Assembly: GCA_002453155.1 (NCBI GenBank)
Contig: DKGG01000020.1
Coordinates: forward strand, 28,574 to 44,897
Direction: 5' to 3'
Source: Bdellovibrionaceae bacterium UBA6776
GTDB taxonomy: Bacteria > Bdellovibrionota > Bdellovibrionia > Bdellovibrionales > UBA1609
Length of the DNA: 16,324 nucleotides
The notes beneath the pieces are model-generated. The model ran no database searches and was not told the DNA's origin. It was given only the letters and a program-made list of their open reading frames with translations. Shown in pieces: positions 8,108 to 14,869 of the stretch. A program made the translations under genes and the position numbers. The stretch's first letter is position 1. Each line of letters starts with the position of its first letter.

Positions 8108-8184
8108 TCTCGCCAAAAGGTACCTGCTTCCTTTTCCGATATGCACCGCATATCGGAAAAGGAAGCAGGTACCTTTTGGCGAGA
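8108..8184. repeat. Perfect long palindrome, copy 2 of the dispersed repeat; possible bidirectional terminator
   Basis: The arms run 8108-8144 and 8148-8184: 37 nt, perfectly paired around a 3-nt ACC loop. The inner 63 nt equal positions 1-63. It fills the gap between the convergent ends of the NHL gene (8079) and the Crp/Fnr gene (8200). In either direction the stem is bordered by a short T run (TTTT, then GGCGAG), so it could end transcription from both sides, although the T run lies within the stem. The shared GGCGA flank shows that the true repeat unit is longer than 63 nt. Confidence 0.95.
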
Positions 8185-8199
8185 TCCACAAGAATCAGG

Positions 8200-8871
8200 T
8201 TAGTCGCGGAATTTGTTGAGCTTGCCTTCATCCAAGATAACAATCTTTCGCTTGTCACGACGGATGGCTCCGGCACCTTCCAAGTCGGTCAGAGCACGAG
8301 ATAAACTTTCCGGAGAGGTTCCCGCAAGAGAAGACATCTTGCTGCGATCCACTGGGACATCAATGGTTCGACCTTCGGAACAGGGTACACCAAACTTTCG
8401 ATTTAAGCTTAGAAGCATGGAAGCCACTCGACTTTTTACAGAATAGCTTTCTAGTGCTGAGATGCGTTCTTCTTTTTGAAAAATCAATTCACAGAGTTTG
8501 GCTTCGATAAAATCTCCAACCACCGGGAACTCTCTTTTAAATTTTTCGTAGTTGGCATGGGTTAGAAACAAGGTTTTGGCATTCTCCAAACCTACAATAC
8601 AATATTCCCCTTTGGGTTTTCGATCTTCAAAGATCCAAACTCCAAAACCCACCATTTCTCCGGTTCCACAAATTCTTAAGGTGGAGTGAATCTTTCCTTC
8701 AAAATATTCCAAAGAAACAGTTCCTTCGGCAACGAAGTAACAGCCATACTCCCCATCTCGAAAAAAACCTACCCGCTCATCTGGACCAAGGGAGATTTCC
8801 ATAAAGAATTCTCTCCAGTTCCCTCCGTTCGCTTCACAATAGGATATTAAGTTTTTATCAAGAATGGACAA
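8200..8871 (-). CDS. Crp/Fnr-family transcription regulator (FNR/DNR-type recognition helix)
   Basis: 223 aa, usual family length. A cyclic-nucleotide-binding-like beta roll spans about 20-115, a dimer helix about 118-150, and a winged HTH about 170-220. The recognition helix reads GTSPESLSRALTDLEGAGAI: E188, S191 and R192 match the ExxSR pattern by which FNR and DNR read TTGAT, not the RExxxR pattern of CRP. Cysteines are scattered (12, 44, 68, 91, 127, 164) with no N-terminal FNR cluster, so an oxygen-labile Fe-S centre is unlikely; a DNR-like haem/NO sensor or an apo regulator are options. GGGGGAG lies 9 nt before the ATG. A matching TTGAT half-site palindrome lies 28 nt upstream, suggesting self-control and control of the divergent chemoreceptor gene. 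Confidence 0.88.
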   Translation of the reverse strand: MSILDKNLISYCEANGGNWREFFMEISLGPDERVGFFRDGEYGCYFVAEGTVSLEYFEGKIHSTLRICGTGEMVGFGVWIFEDRKPKGEYCIVGLENAKTLFLTHANYEKFKREFPVVGDFIEAKLCELIFQKEERISALESYSVKSRVASMLLSLNRKFGVPCSEGRTIDVPVDRSKMSSLAGTSPESLSRALTDLEGAGAIRRDKRKIVILDEGKLNKFRD

Positions 8872-8898
8872 GATCTCCCCCTTAATTTCTAAAGCAAA

Positions 8899-8912
8899 TT
8901 GATTGTCGTCAA
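8899..8912. promoter_or_regulatory. FNR/DNR-type box between regulator and chemoreceptor genes
   Basis: TTGAT-TGTC-GTCAA matches the FNR consensus TTGAT-N4-ATCAA at 9 of 10 fixed positions. It lies 28 nt before the start of the adjacent Crp/Fnr gene, whose recognition helix has the residues that read TTGAT. I saw no equally good match in the other intergenic gaps. Confidence 0.6.
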
Positions 8913-8934
8913 AGATCCCGCCGTGGGGTTCACC

Positions 8935-8940
8935 TACTTT
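8935..8940 (+). promoter_or_regulatory. Possible -10 element of a class II FNR-type promoter for the chemoreceptor
   Basis: TACTTT fits a -10 hexamer weakly (first, second and last bases). A start site near 8947 would place the FNR box centre (8905.5) at -41.5, the standard class II activator position. The leader would be about 130 nt. The spacing is the main support. Confidence 0.3.
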
Positions 8941-9077
8941 TCGAGTTTACCGAAGTGATAAAGAATGTTGAGGAAAAACTCGAAAAAAAATCAAACCTCA
9001 GCAAAAGCCAAGTTTTTGACTTCGAAAATTTAGAGATTCTTAAGAAGTCTCTGGAAGGTCAGAAAAAAGGAGAGGAA

Positions 9078-10841
9078 ATGCACTTTCTAAAAAGTTTCAG
9101 CTTCAAATCCAAGCTTCTACTTACTGTTGCCGCCAGCTGTATTGGCCTGGGTGCCATTTCCATCGGTATTGCTGTCTATTACAACAGCAAAGAATTCCAC
9201 CAAGGTCTGGTGGAAAAGTCCCGTATCATTCATGGACGTCTATCTGAGGTTTCCAAATACGTGGCCGAGCAAGGGGGTCTGGAACCCATGATCAAGCGCT
9301 TCACCAGTCAATATGAAGATTCCAGCCAACTCACGGATGCCGATAAAATGGTCATCCTGCAACAGGTGCCCATTTATGCGTCAATGAAAATTGGAGCCGA
9401 AAACTCCGAAAAGGACCACTATGAATTTCGCGTCTTCTCCGATGAGGCCCGAAACAAGAAAAACAAAGCCACACCAGAAGAAATGCAAATTTTTGACCGT
9501 TTTAAAAATGATCCCAATCTCAATGAAATTGTCGAAGATGAAGCCGGATACGTCACCGTTTACCGGCCCGTTCGCTTGAAAGAATCCTTCGGATGCCTCA
9601 ACTGTCATGGGGACCCTGCAACCAGCCCTTGGAAAAACGGCAAAGACATTTTGGGCTACCCTATGGAAAACTGGAAGGATGGAAAGCTCCATGGAGTTTT
9701 CGCCATTAAAAACGACATCGCCATTGTAAAACAGGCTCAGGCCGATGCAGGAAAAACCTCTTCCACCCTCATGCTCAGTCTTATGATTTTATTGGGCGGA
9801 GGTTTTGCCATTGGATTTGCGGCACTGATCATTCGCGGCCCCATTGCCACCCTGGCTCAAATTGCAAACGCACTCAATGTGGCAGGATCTGAAGTGAATC
9901 AAGCCTCTGAAGAAATCGCATCCAGCTCTGAAGGTTTGGCTCAAGCATCCACCGAGCAAGCTTCTTCTTTGGAAGAAACCGCCGCGTCTTTGCAAGAAAT
10001 CAGTTCTATGATTGAGAAAGCTTTGGAAAGTTCCGAGCGCACCGCCAAAACTTCTTTGGGTTCTCAAAACAGTGCCAAAGAAGGACAGGCCGCAGTGGAA
10101 CAGATGATTCACTCCATGGGTGAAATCAGTGAAAGCAACCAGCAAATTATGACTCAGGTGAATGAGAGCAATAAAAAAATGAATGAGATTGTTGAGGTCA
10201 TTCAAGAAATTGGTCAAAAAACCAAAGTCATCAACGAAATCGTCTTCCAAACCAAACTTCTTTCGTTCAACGCTTCTGTGGAAGCAGCCCGCGCCGGTGA
10301 ACACGGAAAAGGTTTTGCCGTGGTTGCGGAAGAAGTTGGAAACTTGGCAGAAATGAGCGGAAATGCCGCCGAGGAAATTTCATCCATGCTGGATGCATCC
10401 ATTTCAAAAGTGGAACAAATTGCCATCGACACTAAAAATGCCGTTGAAGGATTGATTCAGCAGGGAAAATCCCGCGTGGATTCCGGCGTTCATGTGGCCG
10501 AGCAGTGCGCGGTTGTTCTGAAAGAGATCGTTCAGAATGTTTCTGAAGTTTCGTCTTTGTCTCAGGAAATTTCACAGGCCAGCAAAGAGCAAGCCCTTGG
10601 AGTTCAAGAGATCAACAAGGCCATGACTCAGCTGGAAGAAGTGACCCAGAAAAACAATTCGGTCAGCAACAGCACTTCCGCATCGGCGGGACAGTTGTCC
10701 GCACAAGCACGTGCGATGAAAGAAGCAGTGAATGACCTTCAAAATCTTTTGTACGCAGAAAAGACTTCATCCCACTCTTCAAGATCTGCGGGAGGATCTT
10801 CAAAGACCTCCTCCCACAGTTCCTTTAAAAGAGCGGCCTAG
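9078..10841 (+). CDS. Methyl-accepting chemotaxis protein with a c-type haem (CxxCH) periplasmic sensor domain
   Basis: 587 aa from ATG 9078, which has AAGGAG 5 nt upstream; an upstream GTG at 8955 opens the same frame but lacks a good SD and gives a charged extension. Helix 1 is about 13-34 and helix 2 about 229-252. The periplasmic domain between them looks like the DUF3365/Tll0287 haem family: YRPVRLKESFGCLNCHGDP gives C173, C176 and H177, a c-type haem site, followed by a GYP.ENW-type segment. The cytoplasmic part is an MCP signalling coiled coil with the tip IVFQTKLLSFNASVEAARAGE and GKGFAVVAEEVGNLAEMSG. No clear HAMP domain separates helix 2 from the coiled coil. The C-terminus is a Ser-rich tail with no NWETF-like methylase tether. 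It likely senses redox state or a gas (O2, NO) and signals through CheW/CheA. Confidence 0.93.
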   Translation: MHFLKSFSFKSKLLLTVAASCIGLGAISIGIAVYYNSKEFHQGLVEKSRIIHGRLSEVSKYVAEQGGLEPMIKRFTSQYEDSSQLTDADKMVILQQVPIYASMKIGAENSEKDHYEFRVFSDEARNKKNKATPEEMQIFDRFKNDPNLNEIVEDEAGYVTVYRPVRLKESFGCLNCHGDPATSPWKNGKDILGYPMENWKDGKLHGVFAIKNDIAIVKQAQADAGKTSSTLMLSLMILLGGGFAIGFAALIIRGPIATLAQIANALNVAGSEVNQASEEIASSSEGLAQASTEQASSLEETAASLQEISSMIEKALESSERTAKTSLGSQNSAKEGQAAVEQMIHSMGEISESNQQIMTQVNESNKKMNEIVEVIQEIGQKTKVINEIVFQTKLLSFNASVEAARAGEHGKGFAVVAEEVGNLAEMSGNAAEEISSMLDASISKVEQIAIDTKNAVEGLIQQGKSRVDSGVHVAEQCAVVLKEIVQNVSEVSSLSQEISQASKEQALGVQEINKAMTQLEEVTQKNNSVSNSTSASAGQLSAQARAMKEAVNDLQNLLYAEKTSSHSSRSAGGSSKTSSHSSFKRAA

Positions 10842-11446
10842 TTTCCCCCAGGACCGTGATGGTGACCACCCCCTTGGTGGTTGCCATTGTCACCGCTCGA
10901 ATCCGCAGCGCTCTCACAAAATTGAGCAAAATTTTGATTTTCCTCTGCGGACAGATTTTTATAATCCACCAAGTTCATCAAAACTTTGCCTTGGCTCTGT
11001 TCTTGCTCTGGCGCCATTCTCCACTTCAAACTCCAGCAGCCTCTCATGGCCTGAAGACCCATGTGTGAAAGTTCATAGGACTGAGTCGCCTCATTCCATA
11101 AAAAATCAAAAGACGTCCCGTGGTGATGTCCGTTTTCCATAGCCATGTAAGGGTAGATTTCCAAACCTTCTATCTGTTGTGCTTCATGTGTGGAATCTGA
11201 TTTGTTCCAAATTTGAATATGGGCTTTGGAGTAAATCCATCTCTGGGGGATTTCTCCCATCCGAATCAATTGGGGGCTTTCTTGGCCAGCGGGTTCGAAG
11301 TTCCCTTGAACTTTTCGATCCGCTTCTAGCCACTGAAGATCTAAGCAATAGGATTCGCTTCCCACAGAAATCTCCATGGGACAATGTGCGAGGGCTCCTG
11401 CTGAAAAAAGACTTCCGATAAGTCCAATCATAATTTGTGTTTTCAT
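10838..11446 (-). CDS. Periplasmic His-rich protein with predicted N-terminal histidine, possibly metal-binding
   Basis: 202 aa. The signal peptide ends GALA before HCPM, so signal peptidase should leave His21-Cys22 at the N-terminus. Further His clusters are HGHHHG-like (107-109) and a Gly/His tail (190-197). Four Cys (22, 34, 137, 177) could form disulfides. The stretch from YPYMAMENGHHHG to LQAMRGCWSLKW resembles the core of FixH/YtkA-like domains (a Met/His patch, then M.G.W), as in the lipoprotein two genes upstream. The SD AAGGAG is 5 nt before the ATG. It is the last gene of the run, 26 nt after the beta-barrel gene. Its TAG stop overlaps the convergent chemoreceptor stop in the sequence CTAG. 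A copper or other metal carrier is the best guess; the family is not certain. Confidence 0.8.
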   Translation of the reverse strand: MKTQIMIGLIGSLFSAGALAHCPMEISVGSESYCLDLQWLEADRKVQGNFEPAGQESPQLIRMGEIPQRWIYSKAHIQIWNKSDSTHEAQQIEGLEIYPYMAMENGHHHGTSFDFLWNEATQSYELSHMGLQAMRGCWSLKWRMAPEQEQSQGKVLMNLVDYKNLSAEENQNFAQFCESAADSSGDNGNHQGGGHHHGPGGN

Positions 11447-11472
11447 AAATTCTCCTTTGTTGAGTTTGTGAT

Positions 11473-12375
11473 TTAAAAATAAGTTCTGCTGAAACTGAGG
11501 GTGTAGCTTCGGTTCAAAAGGGTGTTTTTGGAGTCTCCAAGCAAGGTCTCATCCGAGTAATTGAGTCCCCCGCTCCAATCGTCTGTGAAAACCTTTTGAA
11601 TCCCAAAAAGCACTGCGGTCTTTTCAATTTTTCCGGAAGATCCTGCGGTGGTTGAAATCTCCTTCTCTGTGGTTTGCGACGTTGTCACTCCTCCATTGAT
11701 CGAAAGATCTTGAATTCCCAAGGAGTAATTCCCCAACAAGGCGATGGAGTTGTCGTAAAATCCCGACACTCTCACAGATCCAAAAGTTTCGGGAAAAATT
11801 CTCAAAGACTTCATCTGCAGAGTCAGACTCAAAGGAAAATACACTTTTTTTAAAGTCATTCCCACTCCAAGCCCCCACTGATTATGTCCTGTAACTCCTG
11901 CGCCTTCTCCCAAATCTAAGGTTTCATAGGTAGACTTTCCCGTGGGCACATTGATCAGCGCCGACAGGTAAACCACCGGTTTCCAGTAGGAAAAACGATA
12001 CTCCGGTAAGGCTTCAAAGGTGTAACCCAAAAGCGTATCACTTAAATTTTTCGAAGATTGCGAAATGGAACTGTCCGAATACTCACCCTCCAAAAAAGAC
12101 ATCGCTGCAAACCACTGATGCCGAGATAAAAAAGAACCGGACAAATTCAAGGACAAAGATTTTACGTCTCGGTGTTTGTCTCCGTTCCACACTCGAAAAT
12201 CCCCATTGTCATAAACTCGCCCCACAGAATCTGCGTAGGTGTAAGCGGAAGTCAGAACAAAGGACTGCTCCAAAGAGAGCACCGTGAAGCTCGAAGGACT
12301 TTGGCCGCAACAGCTGCTAGCAAACGATGAAGCGGAAAAACCCACCAGGATAAAAATTAAAAGAATTCGTCCCAT
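11473..12375 (-). CDS. Outer-membrane beta-barrel protein with N-terminal Cys-Cys motif
   Basis: 300 aa from ATG 12375. The signal peptide is MGRILLIFILVGFSASSFA, and the mature end begins SSCCGQSPSSF. A longer start at 12417 would add 14 polar residues and spoil the signal, so I rejected it. The rest is a series of amphipathic strands with aromatic girdle residues, ending in SYTLSFSRTYF with a C-terminal Phe, as in outer-membrane barrels. The Cys-Cys pair (22-23) is the only cysteine site and could bind a metal or form a bond with a partner. The start lies 19 nt inside the end of the FixH/YtkA-like gene and has a weak SD, so translation is probably coupled. A channel or receptor for the metal/thiol system is plausible by context; the substrate is unknown. 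Confidence 0.8.
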   Translation of the reverse strand: MGRILLIFILVGFSASSFASSCCGQSPSSFTVLSLEQSFVLTSAYTYADSVGRVYDNGDFRVWNGDKHRDVKSLSLNLSGSFLSRHQWFAAMSFLEGEYSDSSISQSSKNLSDTLLGYTFEALPEYRFSYWKPVVYLSALINVPTGKSTYETLDLGEGAGVTGHNQWGLGVGMTLKKVYFPLSLTLQMKSLRIFPETFGSVRVSGFYDNSIALLGNYSLGIQDLSINGGVTTSQTTEKEISTTAGSSGKIEKTAVLFGIQKVFTDDWSGGLNYSDETLLGDSKNTLLNRSYTLSFSRTYF

Positions 12376-12809
12376 GACAGCCGATCCACAATTTCGAGGT
12401 TTGAATCCATAATCCACAGTTCATTTCTCCAATCTCCGGGCATGTTGTAGCGAATCGCAGAATTGATATAAATTCCGCGGTCCACCTCTTTAAAAAATCC
12501 CGGATCATCCAAAGGGTGTTTCATGCTGGGCATAGTTGCGTAAAAATTGAGGGTGTAACCGCCCGGCAAAGAAACGCGCTCGCCAGCTGCATCCGTCACA
12601 ATCACCATCAATTCATTGTTCGTTTTGATTTCGCCCACCGGCGGCTTTATCCACTGAGGCTTTGCGTTTAGCGAAAAGGCCTTAAAAGAGTAAGTTTGGA
12701 TGGCCGCCGAGCCGCCGTCCCCTTCTACACGGTGATTCATGGGAGAATCACAGGCGGTCAGAGCACTTAGAACTGTGGCCAAAGCAAAAGTCAGAATCAA
12801 AAACTTCAT
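12357..12809 (-). CDS. FixH/YtkA-like lipoprotein
   Basis: 150 aa. The signal ends in lipobox LTAC (C20), followed by Asp, which in enterobacteria would favour inner-membrane retention. The body has a beta-sandwich look, with NFYATMPSMKHPLDDP, GIYINSAIRYNMPGDWRNELWI: a Met-rich P.M.H patch followed by M.G.W, the pattern of FixH and YtkA-like proteins tied to copper or to cytochrome oxidase assembly. GGAGG lies 7 nt before the ATG, inside the end of the redoxin gene, and the two genes are one base apart, so they are co-expressed. It may hand copper to, or take it from, the neighbouring redoxin and His-rich proteins. The family call is moderate and the copper role is inferred. Confidence 0.72.
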   Translation of the reverse strand: MKFLILTFALATVLSALTACDSPMNHRVEGDGGSAAIQTYSFKAFSLNAKPQWIKPPVGEIKTNNELMVIVTDAAGERVSLPGGYTLNFYATMPSMKHPLDDPGFFKEVDRGIYINSAIRYNMPGDWRNELWIMDSNLEIVDRLSWDEFF

Positions 12810-12810
12810 G

Positions 12811-13350
12811 TCAAAACCTCCGGATGTAACAGCCCAAACTTTTACCCACTTTGTAAATGGGATCTTTTCCTTGGGCCAAAGCGGCTAAGTTTTCTTCCAG
12901 GTAATGTTTCGTCGACGAGGGAAAGTCATGGTCATCAGAAACGCCGCCCTCATAAAGAACTTGCTCCTGCGAACTTTGATTTTGAACGATCACTGAAAAG
13001 GGCGTTTTCAAAGCTCCATACTTTTTAACCAGCATTTGCTCTGAATCTTTAATCAACGGAAACTTGAAGTTCTGAGAGTCAAAGTAAGCCTTGATTTCAG
13101 GCTCTGAGTCCTTATCAAAAAAATCTGTAATCACTCCGTAAAAGGCAATGTTGGGATATTTTTGCGAAAGCCCATTTAAATGATCCACATGACTGCGAGA
13201 ACAGGGACAGTTTTTTGAAAGAAAGACTAAGACTTTAAGGGACGACGGATTCTCCTGATAGCTCTTTACACTTTCATACGCCCAGGTGGACGCGGTGAAC
13301 GCGAAAGTCGTCAGGAACAAGATCGCCGCCCTTTGCATATTTCTATACAT
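12811..13350 (-). CDS. Exported thioredoxin-fold redoxin with C-P-C motif
   Basis: 179 aa. The signal peptide is about 1-24 (ending STWA). The thioredoxin fold starts at VLVFLSKNCPCSRSHVDHL: the active site is C48-P-C50, a CxC arrangement, not CxxC. A cis-proline motif KTPF (P117) and a C-terminal KSLGCYIRRF with C174 complete the redoxin outline. A CxC pair plus a distal Cys could serve thiol exchange or copper binding, as in Sco-type proteins, but the classic CxxxC of Sco is absent. GAGG lies 6 nt before the ATG. A 60-nt AT-rich gap separates it from the upstream gene, so it may have its own promoter. The next gene starts one base after its stop. A periplasmic reductase or metallochaperone helper is likely. 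Confidence 0.82.
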   Translation of the reverse strand: MYRNMQRAAILFLTTFAFTASTWAYESVKSYQENPSSLKVLVFLSKNCPCSRSHVDHLNGLSQKYPNIAFYGVITDFFDKDSEPEIKAYFDSQNFKFPLIKDSEQMLVKKYGALKTPFSVIVQNQSSQEQVLYEGGVSDDHDFPSSTKHYLEENLAALAQGKDPIYKVGKSLGCYIRRF

Positions 13351-13410
13351 AGGACACCTCTTAAGTATTTATTTATTGGCTCTTAAATTGTTTTGTTTAG
13401 AAAAACCGGA

Positions 13411-13824
13411 TTAACAATTGCTGTTTTCAGGTGGAGACAGTCCGGTCGGACCTGTGCTTAAAAATTCTTTGAGAAAACGGATTTTGGCAAAGTCTTGCAA
13501 AGATTTGGATATTTTTAAAAATTGAAAAGCCAAAGATGAAGGCGGAAAAGATTTGAACTGAGGAGAAGACGGCAAAAGACCATGTCCTGTAAGCAGGTTC
13601 TGGTAAAGCTTTCCAGGGGCTTCCTTCGAAGCAAACTCTATCCCTAAACCGCAAACCTCGTTGGCCGAAACCTGATGGGTGATTTTGACGGGAGCTTTTT
13701 GAAAAGCTTTCTCAACAAAATCCAAATGTAAAAGCACATTGAAAAGACAAACCGCAAAAAACCATCGTGTGAGAATTTTGCAGGTTCGAGAACCTTCAAT
13801 GGATTTTGATTGAGCGTCTGTCAT
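13411..13824 (-). CDS. Small hypothetical membrane/exported protein
   Basis: 137 aa that I do not recognise. A charged N-terminus (1-20) is followed by one hydrophobic helix, WFFAVCLFNVLLHL (21-34), which may be an uncleaved anchor or signal. The rest is basic and Phe/Ser-rich and ends STGPTGLSPPENSNC with a terminal Cys; other Cys are at 15, 26 and 58. There is no strong SD before the ATG at 13824. It lies 27 nt after the Lcl-like gene and 60 nt before the redoxin gene on the same strand, so it is probably part of the same transcript. The shape recalls small proteins found beside metal-resistance genes, but there is no motif to prove it. Confidence 0.6.
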   Translation of the reverse strand: MTDAQSKSIEGSRTCKILTRWFFAVCLFNVLLHLDFVEKAFQKAPVKITHQVSANEVCGLGIEFASKEAPGKLYQNLLTGHGLLPSSPQFKSFPPSSLAFQFLKISKSLQDFAKIRFLKEFLSTGPTGLSPPENSNC

Positions 13825-13850
13825 TTGCTCGCATCATGAATCCGGCAAGC

Positions 13851-14363
13851 CTAAAATTCAAGCTCTTTTCCGCGGATGCAGCGAGCCGCATAGGGTTCGA
13901 ACTTGATCGTGGACGGTCCACGAAAGACGTAACCCCGATTGGCATTAAACGCATACTGCCCCATGACCGGGTTCCCAAACTTCGAGGACGAAGATCGAAA
14001 GATCATTTGCCACACATGCTGGCCCTTCATGTCTCCACGAAAGGCTTCTTGAAATCCTGCGGACTCCAAATATTGAAACTCTTCAATGGTTGGAAGCCGC
14101 ATTCCCTTGTGTTCGCAAAAGTCCAAAGCCTCTTTTTGAGTGACTCTTTGGCGAATTTCCAAATCCACAATCAACTTGCTTTCGGTTTCTAGGATTCCAT
14201 TTTCGACCTTTTTAAAGTATGCCCCTTGTTGGGTCTCGCACGAAACGCCCGTTCGATTTTTTTTCAAATCCATTTTTTCACAAGAGGTTAAAGATTCGCC
14301 AAACAGGTTACCGCTGAAGACGACCAAAAATGACACGACAAGAACAGGGATGGAATGTTTCAT
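13851..14363 (-). CDS. Exported Lcl/DUF1566-like protein
   Basis: 170 aa. The signal peptide is about 1-22. The second half carries the Lcl/DUF1566-type outline: ALDFCEHKGMRLPTIEEFQYLE (residues 79-100), a Trp/Arg-rich middle, and an ending AARCIRG in which Cys162 probably pairs with Cys83. Such C-type-lectin-like domains occur in secreted and surface proteins and may bind protein or carbohydrate. Two further Cys (28, 42) lie in the N-terminal part. The start is ATG 14363 with AAGGAG 5 nt upstream. It heads the six-gene minus-strand run, and the gene-poor stretch beyond it should hold the promoter. The role in the run is unclear. Confidence 0.78.
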   Translation of the reverse strand: MKHSIPVLVVSFLVVFSGNLFGESLTSCEKMDLKKNRTGVSCETQQGAYFKKVENGILETESKLIVDLEIRQRVTQKEALDFCEHKGMRLPTIEEFQYLESAGFQEAFRGDMKGQHVWQMIFRSSSSKFGNPVMGQYAFNANRGYVFRGPSTIKFEPYAARCIRGKELEF

Positions 14364-14869
14364 AAGCTCTCCTTCAAACTAAAGGCTAGGCCGACCTTGG
14401 GCCCGAGACAAGTTCAATTCCTGCTAGGTTTTTACGAAGGCATGGCTCTTGTCACACCGGTTTTTCCCGATCTGGTTTATGCTCCAGCTCCTTCATTGAT
14501 TGAATCGACAAAAGACTTTACGATACGTACAAAATGAGTCAGGAACAAATGGACTCCGATGCAAAATCAGTATTAAATAACACGCAAAAAATCGCATCTT
14601 TGACAAATGAAAACGGCCAGTCGAACTCTTAGAGTTTCAGTAATCTCTGCCCCTCACTTTTTAGATTATAGCCGCCTATAAAATCACCCTTCCCCTTCTC
14701 TCACACCTTCATCAATTTTACGTTAAAATCTTCCATCAGACGTTGCCTGGCAAAAACCCTTTCTTCTCACTTTAAATAAGAGCAAATCGTAGATAAAACC
14801 TAAGTACAGAAGAAGGTCGCCCATGGGAATCCTCTGAAAATCTTAAAACTAGAGCTGTACAATAAGGTC
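14364..14869. other. Gene-poor 506-nt stretch with two short overlapping open frames
   Basis: No convincing gene. On the plus strand a 60-aa frame (14355-14537) overlaps by ATGA a 32-aa frame (14534-14632, MSQEQMDSDAKSVLNNTQKI onward). Neither has a proper SD and the first begins inside the divergent gene. They could be a remnant. From 14633 on the plus strand is pyrimidine-rich, with a small hairpin TTATAG-CCGC-CTATAA near 14665-14685 and no T run. Promoters for both flanking genes must lie here, but I see no clear -35/-10 pair. Confidence 0.5.

Noticed and set aside
8955..9077. N-terminal extension of the chemoreceptor from a GTG start
   Set aside because: The ATG at 9078 has a strong SD at good distance and places the first membrane helix correctly; the extension is charged and would overlap the proposed leader.
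9789..10304. 171-aa minus-strand open frame
   Set aside because: It is the mirror of the chemoreceptor coiled coil; the Phe/His/Leu-rich translation is typical of the reverse of Glu/Lys/Gln-rich coding sequence.
14490..14510. TTGATTGAATCGAC as an FNR box
   Set aside because: The second half-site does not match ATCAA at the required 4-nt spacing.
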